A model generated the notes under the pieces. It worked only from the letters and a program-made list of their open reading frames with translations. It was not told the origin of the DNA and did no database searches. Source: Pleurodeles waltl (Eukaryota > Chordata > Amphibia > Caudata > Salamandridae). Taken from it: 64,000 bases of DNA. A program made the translations under genes and the position numbers. How positions within the stretch are numbered: position 1 is the stretch's first letter; every line of letters starts with the position of its first letter. This document shows, one piece after another, positions 43,111-54,009 of this stretch. The stretch is taken from assembly GCF_031143425.1 (NCBI RefSeq), contig NC_090445.1:1197500691-1197564690 (forward strand). The letters are read 5' to 3'.

Positions 43111-43860
43111 CCCATGCCACCATGCAGTTATCAAAACCCATCCGTGACCGTAAAGTCTCCTCGTACAAGTTCTATGAAACACGGTGCGTGCATTTAGTAT
43201 TAACAAACCTTTGCATAATACTTACTCTTTAGACCTGCATCTGGTTTGGCAACATAGCAGCAGCATTCTCACAGAAAGCCTACAACAAGATTTCAAACGC
43301 ATGCCACACGATATTTAAAGAGCGTGTCTGATCAGTTTCAATCATCCACACCTGGCACTCCAAATGTACCTCCCTTCCGTGTATTTATGGATGCCATGTT
43401 GTGTTCATATCTATCAGTGACTAATAATTATTGTCAATGAATGTCCAAACCAATCTACATTATTAAAACATATCTTGTTAGTTTTCCAACTGATTAACTA
43501 TCACATGTGAGATTTGACAACAATGCCATTTCTCTCTCTCCTTAAATCAGTCAAATTAATTGCTAATTGGCTGATTCCATTTCTATCAGAAACTCTTGAT
43601 TTCACAGCATCATAACTCAATAACTCTATGCTCTTTGGGCACCATCTTAGTGTGTCCAGAGTAACACAATTTAACAGGAACATCCCTAATATCAACCCAT
43701 GTCAAAGTCAGTCCACACAATCACAAATCTTCCTATTAATTTTGCAACTTATTTTTTGTCGCATTGTAAAATGTAATGATTCCTAGGTAAGACCCTCGGT
43801 GCTACAGACTCATTTCTTTGCTATATTCTATTGTTAAAATTATTGGTTGCATTGTTCTCA
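43111..43860. other. Unassigned sequence
   Basis: No gene recognised. The right part may be upstream ORF2 sequence of the LINE that becomes readable from 43880, but no motif supports this. Confidence 0.35.
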
Positions 43861-44091
43861 AAAGAGGGACTTGGCACAGTGGAACAATGCCTCAACCTTT
43901 ACTTGATTGTAAGTAAGAACACAACAGTCGGGGTGTTCTTTCTTTCTTTCATGGACCTAAGCACTGCTTTTGACAGAGTCAATCGTAACAAAATATGAGC
44001 CATACTTTCTGAGTCAGGAGTAGGTGAGGACTTAGCTGTTTTGTGGGGGACCTGCCTAGAGGAGTGAATGCTACTGTAAGGTTTGGAATGC

Positions 44092-44895
44092 AAAAACAAC
44101 AGATGATTGACGGATTGCAGTACAAATCAAACATTCACCCCAGTCACAGATCTGGGTTTAATCCATGAGTTTTTTTTGCTTGCCATGCCATTCCAGTTTG
44201 GACCCAGCCATATGCAAATGAATCTTGGCCGTGTTCCCCATAGGAACAGTCCACCCGAACTGCCAGGCCAGGTCCTTCCTGGACCAGAAACAAGCATCCT
44301 GGGACCAGTTTCAGGGTATCACCCTTCATCAGCCAGGCTAGCTTGAATCTGGTGGCATAGCATAAACACCCACATCTGGGCATAACCTTCCCACTTGGGG
44401 CAACAAATGCAAAAACAACAGATGATGGGCGGAATGCAGAACAAATAAAACATTTACTCCCAGTCACAGATCTGGGTTTAATCTATTAGTTTTTTTGCTT
44501 GCCATGTCATTCCAGTTAGGACCCAGCCATATGCAAATCAGTCTTGACCCTGTTCTCCATGGGAACAGTCCAACCCGTACTGCCAGACCAGGTCCTCCCT
44601 GGACCAGAAACAAGCATCCTGGAACCAGTCTCAGGGTATCACCTTTGATCAGCCAGGCTAGCTTGAATCTGGTGGCATAGCAAACACACCCACATCTGGG
44701 CATAACCTTCCCAATTGGGGCGACATATGCAAAAACAAGAGATGATGGGCGAAATGAAAAACAAATCAAACATTCACCCTCAGTCAGAGATCTGGGTTTA
44801 ATCCATCAGTTTTTTTGCTTGCCATGCCATTCCATTTTGGACCTAGCCATATGCAAATCAGTCGTGACCCTGTTCCAATGGGAACAGCCCACCAC
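44092..44895 (+). repeat. Tandem satellite array B, units ~319 bp, inside a LINE
   Basis: The phrase GCAAAAACAACAGATGAT (or AAGAGATGAT) recurs near 44091, 44410 and 44728, a period of about 319 bp. Each unit has CACAGATCTGGGTTTAATCC, a poly-T run, CATTCCAGTT(T/A)GGACC, CATATGCAAAT, GGGAACAGTCCA and AGCCAGGCTAGCTTGAAT. The third unit stops part-way. The array separates RT motifs A and B of a LINE. TAAGGTTTG occurs on both flanks (44078-44086 and about 44907-44915), a possible 9-bp target duplication. Confidence 0.8.
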
Positions 44896-45052
44896 AAACT
44901 GAGCTAAGGTTTGACCAGGTGGTGAATGCACAGATACTTTCAATCTGCAGTTTGGTGTTCACCAAGGCTGTGTCCTAGTGCCCATTTTGTTTCTCCTTTA
45001 GATTATTGGTTTAAATGCCACCCTGCAGGCCTCGGGGAAGGACCTGCCTAGG

Positions 45053-45268
45053 ATGAAGCCCACCTCCGTACGAGCCCTGCTTTATGCAGATGATGCTCTT
45101 TTGTTAGCGCAAAATGGCCTGAGGGCTTTAATCATCAGCTCGGTCACCTTTATGGATAACTTAGATTTAGAAATCAATATTTTCAAGACCAAATGCATAA
45201 TATGTAGTCCAAACCCCCCAAAAACGGTTCTTTTTGGATTAAGGATAAGCACATTGAAAAAGTTATAA
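45053..45268 (+). pseudogene. LINE RT fragment with intact YADD box
   Basis: An open frame of 71 codons with SVRALLYADDALLLAQNGLR, the RT motif C with both catalytic aspartates, and LDLEINIFKTKCIICSPNPP downstream (motif D). Upstream, motif B lies in the same sense but is preceded by a stop near 45000. It belongs to the LINE from 43880. Confidence 0.75.
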
Positions 45269-45344
45269 ACTTCCCTTATTTAACAATCCTGACTCCAAAA
45301 ACTTCTGGCTACCATCTATTGCGAACTGCCCCCTGTGCTTCTTT

Positions 45345-46430
45345 AAAATGTATATTTATTGAATTTTTTGAATAAAACATACAGTCAACAATCATAGATT
45401 AATATGGATCACATCACTAAAGAATGTCTAAACTAAGGACTACACAGCATTATTAGAATTAGAAATGCAGAAAGGTAATGTTCATCAATATCCATATTGT
45501 CAATGTATAATATGCCAGTGGGGACAAGGTTTGTGGGGCAGCGTATACGTCTAGACCAAAGGGGCATGATCAAGGGTATGTAGATAATTTTGAGAGGCTG
45601 CCATATGTCTATAAGTCAAGATGTGGTGGGTTGGAGGAGTGCAATGGCTACACAGCACTGTCGCAGAATGTCATACTTTTAAGCCTGTCGGTAGGGGTTG
45701 GAGCTCTGCAGCCCCCCAGTGCAGCTCAACCTCTCCTTTGGCAAGTAGAAAGATCATGGACACGAGACGGCATGATGGCCATGGGAACTCTTTAGTGTAC
45801 CCTAAAAGTGCATGAAGGGGGTTGGGCTTTAAGTCTCTATGTAACATAGAGGAGATGTGCGTGAAAAGAGATGTCCAGTATCTCAAAAGCTTCAGGCATG
45901 TCAAGGAGGAGTGTGCAAAGTCCGCACCCAGTAAGTTACACCTGGGACAGTGATCCGTCCTGTCAGGGTCGAACATAGCAGTGGCCGCAGGGGACAAAAA
46001 AACAGCGATGTAGGAATTGAAAATGAAGCAATCTACATTGGTAGTTGATCGAAACGCGCTGTACTTGGGTACAGCAGTATGTCCAGATTTTGTTAGTGAT
46101 AAGGAAACCCAGATCCTATGCCCATGTTTCGTGCACACGGGTCGTGGTGTTGGGCTTCATAGCAAGGCACAGTTGGTATAATCTGGAAACTAACTGGTCA
46201 CCCTCCATGTCCGTGATCACGTGCGTTAGTAGGGGAACTTCTTGGGGCCAGTGGGTATGTAGGAAAGCGGAAGCGGAGGTTGTTGTGTATTCTCCTGAAT
46301 AGGAAGAAGTCCATGTAGGAAACATTGTGTGCCTCTCTCTGCGCTTTAACCACTCTGTGGGGGCCCTGTTTGACTTTCCCAGAAGGGTAGGCCATAAGCC
46401 CATCAAGCCTCTTTTACACGTATTGTTGCA
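45345..46430 (-). mobile_element. L1-type LINE 3' fragment, minus strand
   Basis: On the minus strand the sequence ends with an AT-rich 3' untranslated region containing AATAAA (plus-strand 45355-45380). Upstream of it is the C-terminal ORF2 region: FDPDRTDHCPRCNLLGADFA with the cysteine motif, LLRYWTSLFTHISSML, and NPLHALLGYTKEFPWPS (45671-46138). Farther upstream is RREAHNVSYMDFFLFRRIHN in another frame (46198-46395). RT and endonuclease are absent, which is usual for 5'-truncated L1 insertions. It interrupts the plus-strand LINE. Confidence 0.75.
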
Positions 46431-47050
46431 AAAGTGCTTGCCTGTTTTAACGTCTGGCTCGTGAATATGGAGCTACTAGGATGCCGCTAAGGCTCAGATA
46501 GAGGAGAATAATTTCTGCAGACGTCTGCTTGGTCCCCCCATCAACATCACACCTCTTCCTACATGAGGAACTGGGGCTGGGTTACGTTTCTGATTCTATT
46601 AATATTGCACCACTACCTCTTTGGGTTTCTGTTTGGTCCAGTAGACACACTTCCCTCAACTGAGAGATCATATCTGACTGTATGAACTGTGAGAAGGGTA
46701 CTTCTATTCCATGGCTAAGATTGTGCAAACTACCTCTAAAGCCATAGGCTGGCAGGAACTGTTTACTTCTCCCCTTTCTGTGTCCAAAGCAGACATCTCT
46801 AATGATAAAATGCTTTTTGTTAAACCCAGGCTGCCTTCAAGGGAAAAAGGTTGAAATGAGAAAACCTTTACTGCATGACTATGTCATGGTCAAAACATCA
46901 CTTCTCCTTGAACAATACCTGGCATGGGTATTAGCCCCTGAGAAAGAGCTCTTATAGCCAAATTTCAGTTACGAACCATAAGATCATTGCTCTGCTTTCC
47001 CTTGGGTCAGTACGATAAAGCATCTATCTTAGTATGCCTGTGAGAAAAAT

Positions 47051-47157
47051 ATGAGAAAAAATAGAAACATTTAAAATTTGAAAATAATTTTGTGAGGAGT
47101 CTAGAATATATGAACTATGCAGTTTTTAATAAGTATATGTGTGGTTTATATTGATAT
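47051..47157. other. Unassigned AT-rich sequence
   Basis: AT-rich sequence leading into the TA microsatellite, with no recognised feature. Confidence 0.4.
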
Positions 47158-47159
47158 TT

Positions 47160-47196
<37 letters not shown>

Positions 47197-47212
47197 ATAT
47201 ATATATATTTAT
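47158..47212. repeat. TA microsatellite
   Basis: Two TA runs separated by TTTATA. The right end leads into the short repeat below. Confidence 0.9.
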
Positions 47213-47295
47213 TTAGGCCCTGATGAAGTCCCTGTATATGGGACAAAACGTGTTGGGCGGGTCTTTTTTTAACTTAGAGAATAAAAAAAAAAAAA
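47213..47295 (+). repeat. Short dispersed repeat with AAAACGTGTTGGGC motif and A-tail
   Basis: The segment CCTGATGAAGTCCC followed by GGGACAAAACGTGTTGGG, then a T-run, AATAAA and poly-A, resembles a short interspersed element tail known in many vertebrates. The reverse-oriented segment at 14650-14740 has a similar AAAACGTGTT phrase. Family identity is uncertain. Confidence 0.35.
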
Positions 47296-47775
47296 GAAGT
47301 CTGAAAGTCAAAAAATATGTCTGGAGATTGGCTATGTGTTTGAATTGATTCTGTTCCCTGACCATCCATTTGAAGTGATTGAAAGTTCACACTCCATGGA
47401 TAGTTGCTGAATTCACACTGTATATGTTGCCTTCCTGTGTTGTGAGTTTATTTGGACTAACTTTAGGCCTGCTAGTAGTCAGGCCTTTGGGAGAGTGCAT
47501 AAGGGTCTAATAATTTGGACTATTGACCAGTGCAGGCCCAAGTACTATTACTGCCGTTGAATTTTGCTTATAGTTAAAAAAAATATGATTGCTAAGGAAA
47601 TGAAAATGATACTGTATATAAATGCCAAAATGGGTGGTACATCTGCATTCTTCTTCTCAGAATTTCTGTCTTGGGTGCATGACTGGATCAGTTTGGTAAG
47701 TTAAGCAGAAGAGTTATGGAGCTTTCGTGCAGAAAAACAGAAGGCCTGTGGATTGCAAAACAGAACATGTTGATA
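47296..47775. other. Unassigned sequence
   Basis: No recognised gene or repeat. The right edge is the target duplication of the hAT element at 47784. Confidence 0.35.
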
Positions 47776-47783
47776 TTGTAGAG

Positions 47784-48634
47784 CAGTGATACTCAAAGTA
47801 CGGCCCGGGGGCCGCATGCGGCCCTCTTGACCTTGACATGTGGCCCCCTGGTGCACAGCAGCACTCTGATGCTGTTTACACTAATAGATGCTAACAATAA
47901 AAAAAGGTGTTAAAGAAACAGGCAAGCATTTATCTAAAGCATTATTAGTGTTAAAAAAGAAGGTAACTGTTAAGTCCTGCATCATTTAACTTTAGGAGCA
48001 CCTTCATTTTAAAGTAATCTTGCAACGAAGTGCAAGCATATGATAAAGTCTCAAAATTCAAACGGTGTATTTAATTAACATGCAGAACCTTTTCACTTCA
48101 GTACATCCGATTATAGCAGCGGATTGAGAAATATTATTTTAAAAGTGATAGTTTTCAAACATGAAGTTAGAAACATTAATTCTTCTCCCTACCCTGACAA
48201 TGCCAACAGTGAAATGTGCCAAGTAGGTTGTTAGTTGCACCCTTTGAGTGACCTGGGTTCCTATTATACAAGTAAAACATTACAGTTTTTTTAAATCAAA
48301 CATAGGAGAAGTTTTTGTACAGTGGACATCATGAAATCATGTATTTTTTAGGTCCTGTTTATGTGATAATAAACGGAAGAGAAATAAAACTATTGCCTAC
48401 GATCACACAATTTGGTAAAGTGGGGAAGCTGGGATTTATCCACGGTTTTCTGGTTTCACATTGTGCAATTCAGCAACTACATATATATGCTTTGTTTCAT
48501 CTACACCTACCTTACAACCAGTGCCCCCCCCAATGCCCCCTCCCCAACCACACCTCGCTGACATCAATGCGGCCCTCGGACACATAACAGACCACATCTT
48601 TTGGCCCCTGGAAAAATGTTTGTGAGTACCCCTG
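47784..48634. mobile_element. 851-bp non-autonomous hAT element with perfect 8-bp duplication
   Basis: The left end is CAGTGATACTCAAAGTACGG and the right end is the reverse complement of CAGGGGTACTCACAAACATT, hAT-type termini. TTGTAGAG flanks both sides exactly (47776-47783 and 48635-48642). The interior has GGCCGCATGCGGCCCTCTTG near the left and GCGGCCCTCGGACACATAAC near the right, giving the subterminal CGGCCC repeats common in hAT elements. There is no transposase. Confidence 0.9.
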
Positions 48635-48642
48635 TTGTAGAG

Positions 48643-49091
48643 TCAAGGAGAAGGTACGCTTCATGGTGGATGAGGACCAAGAGGCAGAGCAAGACTGTAA
48701 TGTGGTATAATCATGATTCATGTGAATAAATTAGAACAATTTTACAACTAATCAATTTTACAACTCTCATATCATTTACCAAGTGTGTCTATCATGTGAC
48801 ATGTTTCCAGTTTCAGTGCCACGCTGACCACAACCACTTAATTATAGGAGTTTGACCTTTGAGCCAGCACTCTACTTAGCATCTTCTAAATCAAAGCACC
48901 TCTCTCGAATCCACAGGGCTGAGTAGGCCCCTTTGAATCATGTTGGTTTCCCTTTGAGGTAGATAGGCATTGTTCATAACTTCCTTCTTCTTGCTGATGA
49001 GGTAGTCCTGCCTTGAGTCTCAACTCCTGAACACAAGTGAGATTGAAAGAGAGATATAGTGTAGTGCTGTTGATGAACAAGAAGGGAGGAG
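48643..49091. other. Sequence between the hAT MITE and satellite array C
   Basis: No gene is recognised. If the hAT transposase pseudogene to the right ended beyond the satellite, this could hold its 3' untranslated region and terminal repeat, but no terminus was identified. Confidence 0.35.
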
Positions 49092-49749
49092 GGTGGGTGT
49101 TTGCATTGTCAGCACTCCGTCCATCATTCTTCTGTGTTGCTAATGTTGCCCTAAGTGGGAAGGGTATGCCCAGACGTGGGTCCCGTGCTTCCCATGCCAC
49201 TGGATTCAAGCTAGCCTGGCTGATGAGGGGTGAAACCCCAAAACCGGTCCCGGGATGCTTGTTTCCAGTCCAGGGAAGACCTGGCCTGGCAGTTCGGGCT
49301 GGACTGTTCCCATGGGGAACAGGGTCAAGACTGATTTGCACATGGCTGGGTCCAAACTGGAATGGCATGGGCAGCAAAAAAACGATGGATTAAACCCAGA
49401 TCTGTGACTGGGGGTGAGTGTTTGCATTGTCAGCACTCCGTCCATCATCCTTTTGTGTTGCTAATGTTGCCCTAAGTGGGAAGGGTATGCCCAGACGTGG
49501 GTCCCGTGCTTCCCATGCCACTGGATTCAAGCTAGCCTGGCTGATGAGAGGTGAAACCCCGAAACCGGTCCCAGGATGCTTGTTTCCAGTCCAGGGAAGA
49601 CCTGGCCTGGCAGTTCGGGCTGGACTGTTCCCATGGGGAACAGGGTCAAGACTGATTTGCACATGGCTGGGTCCAAACTGGAATGGCATGGGCAGCAAAA
49701 AAACGATGGATTAAACCCAGATCTGTGACTGGGGGTGAGTGTTTGCATT
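49092..49749 (-). repeat. Tandem satellite array C, two nearly identical 321-bp units
   Basis: TTTGCATTGTCAGCACTCCG occurs at 49100 and 49421, and TTTGCATT again at 49742, so the period is exactly 321 bp. By eye the two full units differ at about five positions, far less than the units of arrays A and B. The orientation is opposite to arrays A and B. The open frames on both strands repeat with the unit (321 is divisible by 3) and are not genes. The array lies at the C-terminal end of the hAT transposase pseudogene. Confidence 0.9.
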
Positions 49750-50640
49750 ATGGTCTCTGAAGACGCACTTGAGTCTGGCCAATCACCCTCATTGTCGTCC
49801 TGGGCTGTTTCAGGAATAGTGTAATCTTGTGGTTTGAAGTGATGATTAATTTTAATTATGGTCAATCTCTCCAAGTTTTCAATGTAAGAGACTGGTCATT
49901 TTGATTGAGACAACTGCATCAGTTACACTGAACAGATGCTCAGAAGACCCCATGGCTACCGGGCAAGCCACATACTTTGTTGTCAGCCTGCTGAGCTCTG
50001 GCCATTGGTGCATCTTCCTATACCAACAGCCCAATGGGTTTTGATCCAGGTAGACCTCTTTTGGGTCATCCAGATAGTCTGGAGCCATCCTCTGAATGGT
50101 CATTGATGCTGCCAGCTGCTTGGCCACTGTTGCCTTTGCCTCTGCACTTGAGTTAAGCCCTGCCACTTGAAACCATGCCATTGCAGAGGTTGGGTCTGAT
50201 TCTTCTGTTGCTGGTGTTATTGCTGGTATTGCTGGTGTTGGCTGTTGTGAGACAACAGCACTGCTTCCCCTGGCAGTTGAAGGCAGTAGACCAGAACTTC
50301 TTCCAGGGACTCTAACTTCCAGCAGTTCTTCCAGGTCTTTCCCCTCATCAACAATCCAATTCTTGTAGTGTGAAATATCACCTTCTGAAAAAGAAATGAA
50401 AGCAGACAGTATTTCTTGTACTGTGGATCAAGTATTGTGGCACAGATGTACTCTTTGGAGGGCATGATCTCCCTTTGTAGCCTTGTATTAACAGGCAAGT
50501 GAAGGCTTAAGTCCTGAACTAACTCATATGCTTCTTCATTCATACCGGTGAAACTTTGTGACACCTTTTTTAACTGGTCCTGTGGCAGATGCAATGACAG
50601 GATTGCTTGGCTCATCGTACTGTCCTCCTTGCTGACCTCC
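49750..50640 (-). pseudogene. hAT transposase, C-terminal part with dimerisation domain
   Basis: Minus-strand frames give, in order, MSQAILSLHLPQDQLKKVS, CATILDPQYKKY, and the hAT C-terminal domain: LDQNPLGCWYRKMHQWPELS, LTTKYVACPVAMGSSEHLFS and AVVSIKMTSLLH. Then come ERLTIIKINHH and the end of the protein. This domain mediates multimerisation of hAT transposases. A frame change lies between 50217 and 50181 and another near 49870. The N-terminal and catalytic parts continue on the far side of the Harbinger insertion, at 58050-62075. Confidence 0.85.
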
Positions 50641-51029
50641 TATGTGAAAACCTCAAAAGAAAGTAGCATTTGTGTCAGGCATATGACTATACACAATTTG
50701 TCCATGATCATGCTTTTCCCATTCTCATCCCTTCCTCTTTGAAGGACATAGGCCCTCATTATGACATTGGCGGACATGGTTCTGCCATGCTGGCGATGGC
50801 GGTCGGACCACCGCCAGGCCGGCGGTGCAGACCGCCATATTATAACCATGGCGGTCAACCCACTGAAACGTAGCCCATTTGCCAACAGTACCACCAATGC
50901 GGTCTGACCGCCAATCATCTGTAGCCACTGCACCGCCCACCCTATTATGACACTGCAGACCGCCCCGAATTCTGGGGCGGTACGACCGTCACCCAAAGCC
51001 TGGCGGAAACAGCAAGTATAAAAGGACCC

Positions 51030-52383
51030 ACTCACCTTCACGGACACGGACAACTCCACGGAAGCTATGGAATGCCACCTTCCGGGGATGGATTTGGAAA
51101 CAGGTGTGGGAGTGGAGGTAGAGAGAGTGATTGTAGGACAGGTAGGTGTGCTGGACATGGGTGCAGAAGTATGCAGAGTATGTTTGTGTGAGGTGGAGGA
51201 ATGTTGAGTGTCTGAGTCTGAGCGTTTATGTGTTCTGGGAGGGGGAGAGAGGCTGGGAGAGGACAGACAGGTTATGTGGCTGTATGTTGGGGTGGTGTCT
51301 GCATGTAACGTGGGTGTGCTGCACATGTCAGTGATTGTGGATGTTGTGAGTGTGGATGTGGTGTATGGCGCATGTATGAGTGTCTGTTGTTGTGGTGACT
51401 GAGGGCAACACAGAAGTGGTGACAGGAAGTGGGAGTGAGGATGCAGTGCTGGCAGGTGTGGGTGGTGATGTGACTATAAGGGAGGAGGTGCTAGGGGAGA
51501 CAGGGGAGGTAGTGGCTGATGTTGTGTCTGCTTTTGTGTGTTGAGTGTGTGCATGCTTGTGATGTGATTTGTGGTGCCTGTGTTTGTCTTTGGGTACCTT
51601 GTCTGTTGATTTGGGTGAGTGCTTGTCTGTATGTGTGGCTTGGCTGGAAGAGGGTAGAGGGCTCTGGGGTGAGGCACAGGTAGCAGGAGGGAAGACGGAA
51701 GTAGTAGGGACACTGGCTGCCGTCAATGAAGAGGCCAGAGCCTGAAATGATCTCTGTAGGCCAGTCAAGGCACCGTGAATGCACTCCAGGAAGGCATTAC
51801 TCTGCGGCATCTGGGGTGCCAGGCCCTGGAGGGCATTCACAGTGGTTGACTGCCGTACAGAGATGGACCTCAGGAGGTAAATAGACTCAGCACTGAGGGC
51901 AGCAGGGCTGACTGGGGCACAGGCTGAGGTGCCTGCGGCAAAGGAGATGCCCACCCTCCTGGGTGAGCGGGCACGGCCAGCTGGCAGATGAGGATGGTGC
52001 TGGGGGGGTCCCAGACAGTTCAGCCACCACCAGGGAGCTTCCATCGAAGGAGGAATCCATATCAGTATTTTCTGCTCCAGTCTCCCCGTGGTGCTCCCCT
52101 CACCTTCCAACCCACAGGTCTCCTTGGCTTCGGTGGTCTCTGCCTTCTGGGTCCAGGGGCTGAAGCATCCCCACTCACCGGTGCCCCTACTCCTTCGCCT
52201 GCTGATGCTAATACACACAAGAATAGGATAGTACAAAAAGGAGGGGGGGTGAAAAAGATGGGAGCATAGGGTCAATACAAATACCCTTTGCACATTTGTA
52301 CAATTCAACAACATGACTCTTTGGAAATTCCGGACTGCATTCTCTACAACGTCAATAGACATATCTCCACACCTTCTCTGCAT
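51030..52383 (-). pseudogene. Harbinger SANT gene 1, C-terminal exon region
   Basis: The minus-strand frame 52383-51328 contains SAESIYLLRSISVRQSTTVN, ALQGLAPQMPQSNAFLECIH and GALTGLQRSFQALASSLTA, a helical region likely to mediate self-association. A long Ser/Thr/Pro-rich and His/Lys-rich tail (KDKHRHHKSHHKHAH) follows. I read it as the C-terminal part of the SANT protein whose N-terminal exons lie at 53358-52804, because all lie in order on the minus strand within one element. The first 80 or so codons of the open frame (52383-52200) are probably intron. Exact splice sites are not assigned. Confidence 0.6.
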
Positions 52384-52803
52384 ACACTCTGATGTACATA
52401 CTCAATCATGAAACCTCTACAATAACACTCTGGTTCTACTCTACACTGTCATGGCTCTTGTATACAGGATCATTACTGTGAGAAACCAGTCCATGAGTGA
52501 CATTCATACATTGTCATACCTACCTGTGTCACCCATAATGGACATGAATAGATAGATTTTGGAACCAACTGAAGATCCTGTATGTCCATGTCATATCCTA
52601 CAATTTGGCACAGAACAAATGCCATGGCAACCTGTTGCACAGATACTCACCTGTCACAGCAACTAATATTCACAGCACACTTGTATTCTACCTACATTAG
52701 CTGTCATAGCTACACTAGACATCCTTTATCCTATGTCTCACACACCATTCCAGTCAAAAGCAAACAGTACAGGAAATGTACTTTGTAACTCACCCCCTCG
52801 TGG

Positions 52804-53358
52804 CTACTGTGTTGCCCTCAAGCGCCCATCCAACTCCGGGTAGGCCACCGCCAGTATACGGGCCATTAGGGGGGTCATGGTCCGACGGGCACCCCTTCCC
52901 CTCTGGGAGGCTGTCCCCAACTGGGCCTCTGCTGTCTTCCGGGCCCAGCGTCTCAGGTCCTCCAACCACTCCCTGCAGTGGGTGCTCCGCCAGATAAGGA
53001 CCGGGCGCTTTTGATGGGCGCTGGCCTGCATGGGAGGCACAGAAAGAAAGGGACATTAATGTAGACCCAACATCTTAAAACATTCATAGGCCTACTAACA
53101 GTACACATATCAGCATCGTACACGACTTTACACTTCCACAATATTCCTAGCAGTCATATCCGAAGCTACACCCTCCACTGGAGCATCCTGCATACACATA
53201 CTAACACACCCATATAGCAACAAAAATACCATAATGCAACCTTACTGCTGTTCAGTAGCCCCATACAGCTTTGTGTACAGGGGTAGGACCCCATCCACAA
53301 GTTTCTCGAGTTCTTCCGTTGTGAAGGTGGGGGCCTTAACCCCTGTAACACATGCCAT
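52804..53358 (-). pseudogene. Harbinger SANT/Myb-like gene 1, N-terminal exons
   Basis: From an ATG at 53358 the minus strand reads MACVTGVKAPTFTTEELEKL, then VDGVLPLYTKLYGATEQQ and a stop or exon end near 53247. This is the first helix region of a Myb/SANT-like DNA-binding domain. A second exon (about 53035-52804) gives RSTHCREWLEDLRRWARKTA, matching the third-helix RW.DLRR signature, and TMTPLMARILAVAYPELDGR. Harbinger elements normally encode one such protein, which helps the transposase enter the nucleus and bind the ends. The exon pairing is inferred from order and spacing. Confidence 0.65.
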
Positions 53359-53359
53359 T

Positions 53360-54009
53360 GTGTCTCCCAGGAACACGACACAGCAGCACACTCAGTGGAG
53401 GTCTTCATGGCTGGACAGTCAGGAGTCAAGTGAGATACACTGTAGAATATGGCAGTCACGGCCGCAGCGGTCTGCACCGTCACTGCCAGTGGTAATCGTC
53501 ATTGGTCCCTGTATGCCATAGACATCAATGTTAACTAATGAGGAGTTGCACGATGGCATACTCCGGCAGAATGAGCTCACTGACATCTGTCCCCTACATG
53601 CATGACAGGCATAGCCATTTTGCACTGTTACTGTTACGTAAACATAATTTTAAAGCGTCACTTAACACTTCCATCATGGACATGTGATAAGTTATGCTCT
53701 GTGAATGTGTACAATACAATCAGGCAGTATAAACTTTGAGTGTGCACAGATACAGAAAATGACATCATGAAAGATTGGAAGAAAACTGACATATTGATGG
53801 TGACTGTACACTAGCAGTGAAAGACAACCCTCTTTCCGATGTAATCCTTTGCAAAACCCAGATGTTTGTGGAACTAACATGAGTATTTCAACAGAGTGGC
53901 ACTTTGAAGACTGCTTTGCATGCAATAAGTGGTAGCAGATGTGATGTTGATTCTCCATTTGTGACCATGTAGAAGGATGCATGAAGTGTAATCGTTGACA
54001 CTCTTGTGT
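53360..54009. other. Intergenic region between the divergent Harbinger genes
   Basis: This interval lies between the minus-strand SANT gene 1 and the plus-strand transposase. Since the genes are divergent, it would be the natural place for a shared promoter, but I see no specific promoter element. The open frames within it overlap on opposite strands. Confidence 0.4.

Larger units (their letters stand above)
43880..47050 (+). mobile_element. Non-LTR retrotransposon of uncertain clade, twice interrupted
   Basis: RT motif A is readable at about 43940-43975 (FMDLSTAFDRVNR), motif B at 44950-45000 (GVHQGCVL.PILF) and motif C at 45075-45110 (LLYADDALLLAQNGL). DLEINIFKTKCIIC follows at 45165-45205. 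Between motifs A and B sits a satellite array, and from 45345 to 46430 a reversed L1 tail. Downstream, from 46440, KVLPVL, EENNFCRRLLGPPINITP and ELGLGYVSDSINIAPL resemble the post-RT region of a LINE. Multiple frames and stops show it is dead. I cannot name the clade. Confidence 0.65.

Noticed and set aside
49037..49714. Pairs of open frames of about 100 codons on both strands
   Set aside because: They repeat every 321 bp with satellite array C, whose period is divisible by three.
50640..51326. 228-codon minus-strand open frame
   Set aside because: It runs across the left end of the Harbinger element, joining SANT-gene tail sequence to hAT sequence, so it is chimeric.
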